This document shows, piece after piece, positions 54,861 to 64,000 of a stretch of 64,000 bases of DNA. A program made the position numbers and the translations under genes. Source of the stretch: Sipunculus nudus (lineage: Eukaryota; Annelida; Sipuncula; Golfingiida; Sipunculidae); NCBI GenBank assembly GCA_026874595.1, contig CM049312.1, forward strand, positions 31,623,456 to 31,687,455, written 5' to 3'. Positions within the stretch are counted from its first letter, which is position 1. Every line of letters starts with the position of its first letter. The notes below the pieces were generated by a model. That model made no database searches. It saw nothing but the letters and a program-made list of their open reading frames with translations, and was not told where the DNA came from.

Positions 54861-55922
54861 TTAGACCTAGACACAGTGGACGTGGACTGAGATGTAGCAA
54901 TGTACTTTGCTGAACTATCAGGACTACTAGTACTGGGTGACTGCGCTTTAAACTTCTTTTGATCATACTGATTTACATTCTTGTTTGTGAATGACTGGTT
55001 TGATTTGTTAGTAAAGGACATTTTGTGGGTTAATAAATTTAATCAGCTAATTGAGCAGCAATGTCAAGTGTTTCAGGACTTTTCTCATCAAGAAAAGATT
55101 AAACATCTGCGTTAATGCAGCGCTTGAATTCTTCAAGCATAATCAACTGGCGCAAATCTTTCATTACATTTTTAGAACTACACCAGCGATCAAACAACTT
55201 TGTCCTAGCAAATTCGACGTAGGTCTCTTCTTTGCGCTTTTCCCAATTTCTGAATTTCTGGCGGTAAGCCTCTGGAACTAACTCATAACCTTTTAGGATT
55301 AACCGTTTTACCAGGTCATAGTCATTAGCAGCTTCTACTGAAAGCTCTGTATAAATTTCTTTGGCCTTGCCAGTCAATACACTTTGTAACAGCATAGTCC
55401 AATTTTCCTTTGGCCATTTTAAATTTTCAGCTACTTTCTCAAAGTGTAAGAAATATTTATCAACCTCTTTTTTCTTGAAAAGGTGGGACAAGTCTAATGT
55501 GTTTAGTAACATCAAAACTGTGAGTTGGAGCAGCACTTAGACTATGTTCTAGTTTAAGTCTTTTTAACTCCAGTCGTTTTAACTCAATTTCTTTTCTTTT
55601 TCTAGTCTTTCTCTTTCTAACCTCTTTTATCTTTGTTTTTCTAGTTCTAATTGTTTTAATGCTAGCTAATGTTGCATTTCCAACTTTTTTAATTCTAGTT
55701 GCATTGCAAGGCTGTCATTTTTAAATGTTTCAACTCCACTCTCTTCAATTAAACCTTTGCTAACTAGATATTGCATGATTTTAGCAATGATATCAGGCTT
55801 TCTCACAGCTTTTTTCACACTTAGCCCTACGTGTTGTCCCAAACGCAACAACTGTTCTTTTGACAACTGTTCAAGTTGATCACGGTCGGGATCGTCAACA
55901 AATCAGGTTTAAAAGCTGCCAT
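54836..55922 (-). pseudogene. Gmr1-like gag, broken
   Basis: ATG at 55,920-55,922 opens MAAFKPDL; after a shift, LEQLSKEQLLRLGQHVGL and PDIIAKIMQYLVSKG form a SAP-like N-terminal helix pair. The main capsid-like part (55536-55099) has VDKYFLHFEKVAENLKWPKE, WTMLLQSVLTGKAKEIYTEL and WEKRKEETYVEFARTKLFDR, typical of gag of these elements. The 54836-55021 piece is rich in Ser, Asn and Lys. No intact zinc knuckle was found. Several frameshifts separate the parts. Confidence 0.75.
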
Positions 55923-56063
55923 GTTAAGATGTCAAAACAATACCAAAAAATCACTGAGATAAATCCTGTAAACAAAGTACTGTAAACAATTTGTATCTTG
56001 TAAACAATGTATGATAAAACAATGTCCAGGTAAAGGCCTAATAAATTGTCGAAACTATTAAGC

Positions 56064-56081
56064 ATCCCGGACGGGCCCCCA
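56064..56081 (-). promoter_or_regulatory. Primer binding site, tRNA-Pro type
   Basis: On the minus strand TGGGGGCCCGTCCGGGAT lies seven bases after the LTR end. It differs at one position from the tRNA-Pro primer site familiar from other retroelements. It fixes the 5' side of the element. Confidence 0.8.
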
Positions 56082-56088
56082 AATTTTA

Positions 56089-56840
56089 TGTTACGGATCC
56101 TAATATAGACAGATCACGTATGCGTGATGAACACAAATTCTGTAACGGAGAATAAAAAATCAGATTTTGTAACACTAGGCAGCGTGAAATGTCTAGGGGA
56201 ATGAATAAAGAAGTCAGTGTTTTTTTTGTTAACAAATAACTATAATTTATTCTTTAAAAAACCCTTACATTACAATACACTAAATCAATACAATTTTTCA
56301 GTAAAACAGCGGTAAAACAACAAATCAATAAAATCACACAGAAAAAATGTGCACAGTACCAGGATACCAAGGATAAGTTCTTTAAATGTATACTCTCGGT
56401 GAATGACAGTCCAGTGTAAAGCTCTTGTAACAATCCAGAAAGTAAACCGAAATCCAAATGCACAAAATCCAGGAGAATCTCTGAAGAAAATCAATAATTG
56501 CCGCACACGACGGATAAGGTCCCAGAAACTGACACACGCTTCTGCGTCCGCATGAAATCTTCTCTGCTCTCTGCTCCTGGCTCCAAAACACAGTCCCTTT
56601 ATATACTCTTCACCTTAAGCCGGGAATTTTCCACTTCTCGAACATTCTAAGGTCTAACACAACACAGTAAACACGCGCAGAGACACACCATGGTGTACAC
56701 GTGACTCACGACCAGGCGAGAAAGCCCAAGGCCAGCATGACAACGAGAGTTCAACCAGTTCGGATTAAACATAGAATGCAACAAACGGCCCGGCGAGGGT
56801 GTCACAACACGAGTTACGCTCGTGTCACACAATAAAAACA
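56089..56840 (-). mobile_element. 5' LTR
   Basis: It runs from TGTTACGGATCC (56,089) to ACACAATAAAAACA (56,840) in plus sense and is colinear with the solo LTR. The minus TATA box (TATATAAAGG) is at about 56,597-56,606 and AATAAA at 56,246-56,251. About 12 bases before the terminal CA are missing relative to the other LTRs. GGAT follows directly. Confidence 0.85.
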
Positions 56841-56844
56841 GGAT

Positions 56845-57438
56845 ATACCCATAAACATGTTTTTTTTTACTCGAAGTGTAAAAGGTGTTTCTAGAGCGTG
56901 TTTGAAAAACAATATATATATATATATGTGTGTGTGTGTGTTCAAATGTATTAATGGAGGTGTAGAAGAGGGATAATAAATATTATAATCTGATTATATT
57001 TTAGGATTTATTTCAAATGCAAGTGTCGCATTTCTTTTCGTTTTCCCATCTTTATTTGAGTCTAACAACATTAAAGAAACAAACAGTCTATACAATTTAT
57101 TAAATATATTATTTTCTAAGCTGTTGCTGATATATCATTGAATGTAATATCATTTTAACATTTATTTACAAAATATTCCTCGTCCTCATAAACTTCAGTT
57201 AAGCCAAGAAAGAAACACGTTAATTCAAATAATGATGATATTTATACATGATATTAACAAATGTTGTTTTTTTTCTGCTTAGGCATTCGATCACACATAT
57301 TTTAAATATACTAGTATACAATACGGTTGGGTTTATATTCAGTTTTAAATAATGTTCTTGTAGTCCATATGTCTTTTGATTTACTGATTTCGTCCCGTTA
57401 AACAAATTGAAATAAGTATTCATATGCAGGTTCCATAG
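56845..57438. other. No recognised gene; short (TA)n(TG)n
   Basis: A (TA)n/(TG)n tract lies at about 56,912-56,941. The rest is AT-rich. Confidence 0.5.
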
Positions 57439-57870
57439 CTAGGGTTGGACAATTTGGTATTTTGGGAAGTCAGAGCTATGGTGTGGGTAAATATCACTAA
57501 AACTAGCAGTACTAGATGCTGAACCACACTTCGTTACAGTTCGCAAAGGATAATGGTATAACCACCTTGCTGTGTATTCATGGAGTTTAAGAGACCAGTC
57601 CGATCGGTCAAGGGCGAAGTCAGAATTAGCCAGAGCAGTTGATTCGTTAACTCCCGGGGTTAATTTGCCATACCAGCCTGGGTATTTCCCAATCAGAAGT
57701 TCTTTGGGACGCCTGGTAGAACACACGATCGCCTCTCTCACAAACAAAAGCATGGCCATCGACAAATAAAAATAATAGTTGATGTAGTCCTGACCTCGCT
57801 TCTGGGGAAAGGCCAAAGTAGCGATACCGATATCGGTCACATTCTTCTGATAATTGAGATTATTCTGATC
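57439..57870 (-). CDS. Possible terminal exon of an unidentified membrane protein
   Basis: After an acceptor-like CCGGACACAG the minus strand is open for about 143 codons to a TAG. It reads DQNNLNYQKNVTDIGIATLA, then a hydrophobic segment YYFYLSMAMLLFVREAIVC followed by basic STRRPKELLIGKYPGWYGKL, consistent with one membrane helix and a cytosolic tail. The end is serine- and tyrosine-rich (SSTASFSDIYPHHSSDFPKY). Length and composition argue for real coding sequence, but no family was recognised and upstream exons were not found. Confidence 0.45.
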   Translation of the reverse strand, partial: DQNNLNYQKNVTDIGIATLAFPQKRGQDYINYYFYLSMAMLLFVREAIVCSTRRPKELLIGKYPGWYGKLTPGVNESTALANSDFALDRSDWSLKLHEYTARWLYHYPLRTVTKCGSASSTASFSDIYPHHSSDFPKYQIVQP

Positions 57871-60376
57871 CTGTGTCCGGTGTCAAAATCTAACAGAGAG
57901 GTTAGTCTACAGCCACCTAAAATAATGTCCTACAATGAAGACCTGGCACTCCTTTATCTTTCACTTCGATAGGCGTGCAGATGGGTACAGGTTGTCTTAT
58001 CACAGACAATATAAGTGTTTTGTTTGATGGATTCTCTGCCATTTTGGCTATCAAGACCATTATTACCTTTATTAGAGGAAACTTAAGCATCAGTTTCTAA
58101 ATGGAATGTTAGTTTATACTGCATGGATTATAAGCACAAGTGTCGCCTAAATGGAGCCTCCTTAATTTCAAGGGGGAAACTTGAACTGTTGTGCAACATA
58201 TCAGATGGGTAAAAAAAGCTCTTTGTATGAACTGGAAAAAACGTGTGTTTTAATAAAGAAACTTGTCCACCGCTTAAGATTAAAAGACACAGGAAGACAT
58301 ACATAAATCAAGGACTCCATTTACCTCGTGTTAATGAAAAACCATCTGTGAGCCTGTCCAAATCCAGATTAGTTACATACGGAAACCAAATCTTATATTA
58401 ATTTTAAATTAATCAAATAAATCAAATCTGATTCAACATCACAAATGCCACGTCATAATATTATATATATATAGACAGCTGTGCCGCTGGTAGCGTCCAC
58501 TGGGAAGCTGTTCCGTTTTAATAGAGAGCACGTCATTACGGCTGAAGGGTTTACAGCAAACATAATGACCACAGTGTCAAAACCTACAACAGAGCGGCAC
58601 ACTGTACAGCTGTGCCCAGCCGAAATCTTCCTAGAGGTGATCTAGGTTAAATACTCAAGACGAATCCGGATACTCCACTACCGGAAATCGACAATGTCCC
58701 CTCCCTATCTTTGCTCTCAGGTAGACTGACTATCTAGCATCATTCTATCGAAGCACTGGCCCGTCCTATAAATTCTTGCTAATCATAAATGAAGACATTT
58801 TACATGAAATCGCCTCAACTAATTGGTCGGATCTTGTCATAAGAGCTTGGACTTACCTCCACGAGATCGACTGGCGATCTAGTGACGGGATCCTTGATAT
58901 GGCAAAATGCGCTAGCTACGCCTCTGTATGGATATAACTCACAAACAGCTGACACCTGCGCGGCCGAAAGAAAATATAATATGCCCACAAATCAAGCTTA
59001 AACAACCCGATGAAGATTCGTCAGGTCTTTATTAAACAATAAACGAAAAACCATTACCAGAATTTAATCATATCAGCATGCAGTCAGGTTAACAAGATCC
59101 GACACAGGGATCTCTCTGTGTCAGCGGGTACCTTCACCCAAAATAATTTTAATCCCATATGTCTAAAAGAGAAGAGGTGTGCTATGTAACTAGTGTTTAG
59201 GATCACGTGACATGTTAGTATTCCTGTTCATATCACCTTGCTGCACGATACATACTTTTCTTTTAAAATATGCCCAAGTTGATGTAACGGATTCTTTGCA
59301 AAATGATGCAGAAAGATTATTTCACCATATGTAAGTGCTTATATTTTATATGTGCTGAATTGGGCCTTCGACAACGGAATATTGATATTTACATAAAGTC
59401 TGGATTAACCGTTCAAATTGTTGACAATTTGGTATAATCCTGGATCAATAATGACTCTCCTTAACTTATACCAGACAGATTCGGGAAAGACAAATTGATC
59501 ACATAGATGGACGTCATCAGCAAGACATTAGTAGTCACCGGAATAGCTCCTGCAACCTTTGGCCTAGAACTTTTATACTGTTTCTTTTGTATAAAAATAT
59601 TGCCTTAAACATGCTGACACGGGTAATGGTGAAGTCTACACGTGTTCTGTTTGGGTGAGTCGCCCAAATTATGCAAAATGTGCGCTTGCCGGGTGATTGA
59701 CTGTTTGCATTGCCAACAGTTCTCCTCATGATTATTAATTGAATGAATATCCCACTGAGGTCACATAGAGTTTATGGTTAGGTCAGTTCATGCATTAGTT
59801 TATGCATTTCGTTTCAAGATTCAAAACTGCCGGGTTCGTTATCATGTAGAGTAAGCGTGCATATTTCTGCGTTGCGTCTAGCTACCACCATAAACGTACT
59901 TCAGCAAAAGAGGTTTTCTAGTATCTTAATGATTTATTTGCTAGAGTGAAGCTTGCCTACATCTTACAGAAAATATACCATGTTATTGATGTAATGGCCG
60001 CCAATTAGTTTCGCCAATATATTTATCACAATAACAATATTTTCATTCATGCAATTCGAAATTCTTGACTCTCAGATGAAAGAAAGCATCTATATTGGAC
60101 GGCCTTAACCGTGAAAGGTTTCCAATTAATGTAAAGGTATAGAGAAGAGACCCATGGAGGCATGTAATCTACAAAACAAAATTATTGAATATATTGTCCA
60201 TATGATACAATTAGCTTATCACAATTTCAAATTTCTGCGCTTGCGCAATGTAAAGTAACCTTTACACCCTGAATGCTTGAGAATCTCATCTAACATAAGA
60301 TAACTGCTTACGCAGTGTCTACCCACTCCTGACAGAGTGCATGCTTTGTTAAGTTGTTTCACTTTTAGTGAACAAA
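57871..60376. other. No recognised gene
   Basis: Mixed-composition non-coding sequence. Upstream exons of the minus-strand gene could be here, but none has both a protein-like frame and convincing splice sites. A short TA run is at about 58,462-58,472. Confidence 0.4.
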
Positions 60377-60628
60377 ATGACGGGGGATTCGGAAGATTCG
60401 AGCTGTTCGTCTTGTCTGCTTTTGGCTTTGATGATCTTATGCGTCATCCTGTTAGTGGCATCTGCCGGATTACTGATAGCAAGCATTGTATTCCTGGCAA
60501 TGGATATGTATTACACTGCCGCGGGACTGCACTTTTGTTCTTGGGCCACTTTCGGAACATCTATTTTTGTCAACAAGGTTATCTTAAGGCAACTCAAGGC
60601 TAATACGACTATCCACCCAGCCGTATAG
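60377..60628 (+). CDS. Small hydrophobic protein, unidentified
   Basis: An 83-codon ORF starts at ATG in a reasonable context (ACAAAATGAC) and ends TAG. After a short acidic, cysteine-containing start (MTGDSEDSSCSSC) comes a strongly hydrophobic segment of about 30 residues (LLALMILCVILLVASAGLLI, then ASIVFLAM) and a weaker second one (GLHFCSWATFGTSIFVNKVI). It could be a small two-pass membrane protein. A second frame is also open here, and no homologue is recalled, so it may be a chance ORF. Confidence 0.4.
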   Translation: MTGDSEDSSCSSCLLLALMILCVILLVASAGLLIASIVFLAMDMYYTAAGLHFCSWATFGTSIFVNKVILRQLKANTTIHPAV

Positions 60629-63600
60629 GAGACCGCCTAGCGCACGCTCTGCAAATGATTTCTTCAAGTAGGTAAACTGTTTTGAATTTGCCCGTGTCAT
60701 GTTGAATCTAACTCATGTACCCTTCTTCAGATAAGCAAAGCAAAGCAATATAAAAAGTTTACAGTTTCGATCCTAATTAACACATTTTCGTATTTTTTGT
60801 ATCTAACATTGATGTATCTCTGTACAATAGGCCTAGGCTAACTATATACTCTTAGCGCCCTTGCCGATGCAGTTCTGGAAAACCTTACATGTTAAGCACC
60901 ATCGGTTATTAATGCTTTGATTGAGTGCCCATAGTCTTATAAATGGCATTAGGCATTAATTTAACACTTACCCCTATCAATGTGCAAACTCGGCCCTATC
61001 AACTGTTTTAGAGCTGTTGAAGATTTTTGTTTATATATTGTTGCTCATTTATTGTAAATTTATACAGACAAACAAACATTTTTATTCAATGGCTGCTTAA
61101 AAGACTATCAGTCTATATTGCTTAAATATTTATTTGGTGCATGTAGGGTCTAATCTGTGGTCTACCTACATTCGTGACAAATTTACTTTTTTGTGTCAAT
61201 CAAGAACTTTGTAAATGAAAAAAAAATAGTGATAGGAATTTTCTGAATACAATGGTGCCGGCTTCAATTTTTAAAAACCGCGTCAAAAAAGTTTTATTGT
61301 GTTTTCAATAGAAACTTGCCAATCTTGAGCTCCATCCGCTCGATTATTTCTTTCAAGCAGATGAAATCATACAATTTTTATAAAATTTCCTTTGTTATGT
61401 ACTGCTTTTACTTATTTAGCAACATAAATCTGTAATTATCATGCTCCTCCCTTATCATTTGACATTTTATGGAAACATACCAAAAAACGGCACATACTTG
61501 TAACGGCACAGCGTTATTCATTTTCATACACTTTCCTCCCGTCTATCAACTGATTCAGCTTGACACAGCGTATTCAAGCGTTTATACAATCTCCTAAACA
61601 CCTCACATGGGATGGCTATTCCATTAACTGTACAGCGCGTACAACTGGTAATATTGGTTCCATCGACATATGGGGGTTGGTACGTATAATGGCAGTGAGT
61701 TATTTGTTTTCATGACATTGATACTTTATTTCCGACTTTAACTGAGTCCGCTTGACACATCGTATTCAAGCAATTCCGACCTGGTATATACTTGTATGTG
61801 ACTGCCGAGAATATACCACTGAATTTATAGTTGTCGACAAGAGTAAATATTTTTTTAACTATTAAGATTATCTCAGAAGCGTGGTTTCGGTAATTTGCGG
61901 ACGAACTTAATAGCGCTTAAAAATAAAGCAATGAGCGTTATTTGGCTGAACAGAAGCTTCAAACTGTACTCCTTCGTACCATCACTTTGTGACTTCATGC
62001 TACACAAGAAATATGTGCCCACACGTATTTGAACAGTTGCGTTCAACCAGAGGTAGACTCTCATCGTACCAACTTTTCCCGCTTGCGGTAAATTTTTACG
62101 TAGCTTGACAGCACTGATAAGGTTTGCCTTTATTAGTGACAGTGTAGCGTTTATTAGATGGACAAATCGGGAACATTTGGTGTTTTATTATGGAAACAGG
62201 AAATAGGCCTTCGCATATGAAAAAATGAAAGATTTATAGAGGAATTAAACATTTTATCAACACAAAGACAAACCGAAATTAAATACAGGATTCACATGAT
62301 TTCCAAAAGCAAACCGAATACCGTAAAAGAATTTTTGTATTCTATTATTACAACATGTAACTTAAAGAACGGCATTTTCATTTGCATTTAAAAACAAAAA
62401 GTGCAACTGCAGAGTAAATTGAACAATAAATTGAAATTATTAAAATCCGTCAAACTTTTTACAAAATTTGGTATCAAGAAATCTTATATAAAGGTCAATT
62501 AATAACGATAGCCAAGACTTGGCAAATATCCAAAATATATGTTTGACTACCTCCTCCAAGCAGTGAAAGAGGTTTTTCATTCAAGGCCAACGAAGGTCGA
62601 ATCTTAGACAAGGAGACTATATGAGCCCGTGTTATTAGAAAATCTTAAGAGAAACCAATGAAAGAATTGTGTCTCACGCACCCGACCAAAAACAAAACAG
62701 AAAAGGGAACTCAAAGATTTATACTAATATATTTTAAAGTGTGCAAATGTCAGCAAATAAGTCTTACAGTATACTCCTCGTCTGTAAGTATGCACGGGAT
62801 TTTTAAATATTATCAAGCGCTCTTATGGTAGCAACAACAGTTTGGCATACACATGCGCAAACAAGTTCGGTCGAATCGGTATCGGGTCAACGAGCGGTTG
62901 CTGTCTTCTCCTCGTTAATTGTTATTTATACAGCCGCAAGAGATCACATCTTATTTGTTATTTTGGAAACATGGATTATTTTCACTACATGCCAAAATGA
63001 AATAAACCGTAGGAGCTCACTAGGAGGTACATATACCCCATGCTGTTCTCGGGAGCTCTACCCGAGATGGGAGACCGTGGTTTCTTTAGCTTACATCCGG
63101 TAGGGCCGTTGCTGTGTAAGAGGTCTATTGCGCCAAATAGTTTATCACTCTTTGATTTGACCATGAGATAAGGTCGTATGTAGCCCGGCCATGTAGTGCC
63201 GGTTTCATGTAGTTGCTACAACAAGAAACTAACAGGCTTTGCAGTTTATTGCCCCTAGCGAAAAAAAATAAAATTTATAACTTCCTCAAATATTGTTCTC
63301 TGTCGTGTACTAGTGTCTGAAAATAGACGTGTTGACCCAAACTCGAGGGTCTCGGACTCGAGGGTCTCGGACTTGGACTCGGAGGTAAAAACTCTAAAAA
63401 ATCAAGCCGGGTCTAACTCTGGTAGTTGTTTATTGCAGAAAAAGTGGATTATATATGTCTTTTATTATACATTCATTGTATATTTTTACCTAATTTTCAA
63501 AATTTAATTTTCTCAATATGAATTCAATCATTACTTTCTTGTGTTAATCGGGTGTGTACAAACAGGGATTATTTTCTTCTTTCAGAATAATGGCTGGCCT

Positions 63601-64000
63601 AAGCCGTGGACAGTGATATCTCAATTTTATGGAGCTGGAAACATGAAGAGTAAAAAAAATAACCAACAGTCAATGAAGATATTTACAATAATATTCACAA
63701 AAATAGATAAATCATGAATTTGAAAAATGAAATAACGGACATTGTTTCGATATTGTAATCTCTATAAGATGTGTATATTGCTTATAGTATTTCAAAAATT
63801 GTAACCTCTGCATGATTGCAGGATTAAAACAAAATCTGAAAATAAAAATAATGTCCTTGATATTAATTATTCGATGAAACAAAGGGAAACATGGAAAAAA
63901 TGAGTGTAGAAAAAGTGTAGTGGTTTTCTTGTTTGTCAAATTGTGTCTCAGAAAATAAACTGGCGGCGATGTATGTATGTGTGCATGTCTGTTAGTTTCT
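60629..64000. other. No recognised gene
   Basis: Only short frames occur. A 15-base phrase, GACTCGAGGGTCTCG or similar, is repeated two to three times at 63,340-63,385. The rest is AT-rich. Confidence 0.45.

Larger units (their letters stand above)
40447..56840 (-). mobile_element. Gmr1-like LTR retrotransposon, split by a nested Helentron
   Basis: The minus-strand order is 5' LTR (56840-56089), tRNA-Pro-type primer site, gag, protease, integrase, reverse transcriptase, RNase H, polypurine tract (51538-51526) and 3' LTR. The 3' LTR is in two parts (51525-50815 and 40514-40447) separated by a 10.3-kb Helentron. GGAT directly abuts both outer ends (40443-40446 and 56841-56844). Without the Helentron the element is about 6.1 kb. 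Integrase before reverse transcriptase is the Ty1/copia-like order of the Gmr1 group, while the reverse transcriptase itself is Ty3/gypsy-like. Frameshifts and stops break every protein, so this copy is dead. Confidence 0.85.

Noticed and set aside
40447-56840. An endogenous retrovirus
   Set aside because: There is no envelope gene; RNase H leads directly to the polypurine tract, and the enzymes are Ty3/gypsy-like with Gmr1 order.
51200-56850. Plus-strand frames within LTRs and the pol region
   Set aside because: They are antisense shadows of the minus-strand retrotransposon.

Overview
The window reads as a eukaryotic nuclear genome, most likely a mollusc and probably a bivalve. It is AT-rich, with split genes (GT-AG introns), many (TA)n microsatellites, Helentron-type rolling-circle transposons with long internal arrays, CR1/L2-like LINEs and a Gmr1-like LTR retrotransposon. 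The repeat ends resemble ones I associate with bivalve genomes. Species cannot be fixed from the sequence. No rRNA, functional tRNA or CRISPR was seen.

Host genes. On the minus strand at 2.5-4.8 kb are possible exons of a cysteine-containing protein, and at 8.9-12.7 kb four phase 1-1 EGF exons, two intact and two frameshifted. On the plus strand at 15,028-25,305 is the best host gene: a five-exon seven-transmembrane receptor with a signal peptide, a large cysteine-rich ectodomain and phase-compatible splice sites, 525 codons plus stop in my model. A minus-strand terminal exon (57.4-57.9 kb) and a small two-helix ORF (60.4-60.6 kb, plus) are weaker calls.

Transposons. Non-autonomous Helentron-like elements lie at about 7.1-8.8, 13.4, 16.3-17.5, 20.3-21.4 and 25.8-29.4 kb. 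Arrays at 7, 26-28.6 and 49-50.5 kb share a period of about 338 bp and a core of ATATTGATCATG followed about 30 bp later by the palindrome GGTGGCGCCACC. A hAT-like MITE (17.6-18.4 kb), a Tc1/mariner-like TIR element (29.4-31.1 kb), tRNA-derived SINE heads and an internally deleted CR1-like LINE with an SGNH-esterase ORF1 (32.5-35.7 kb) follow.

Nested block 40,443-56,844. A degenerate LTR retrotransposon on the minus strand is flanked by a GGAT duplication. It has a tRNA-Pro-type primer site, gag, protease, then integrase upstream of reverse transcriptase and RNase H: the Gmr1-type order, unlike ordinary Ty3/gypsy. Its 3' LTR is split by a 10.3-kb Helentron carrying a cysteine-protease-like ORF, a zinc-finger region, HUH Rep, an internally deleted PIF1-type helicase and an endonuclease domain. 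That Helentron carries the same 338-bp array and terminal signals as the 25.8-29.4 kb element, so it looks like a dead member of the autonomous lineage. A solo LTR of the same LTR family sits at 38,341-39,137 inside a (TA)n tract.

The remaining DNA (1-2.35 kb, 36.7-38.2 kb, 39.2-40.4 kb, 57.9-60.3 kb, 60.6-64 kb and introns) shows no gene I can support.
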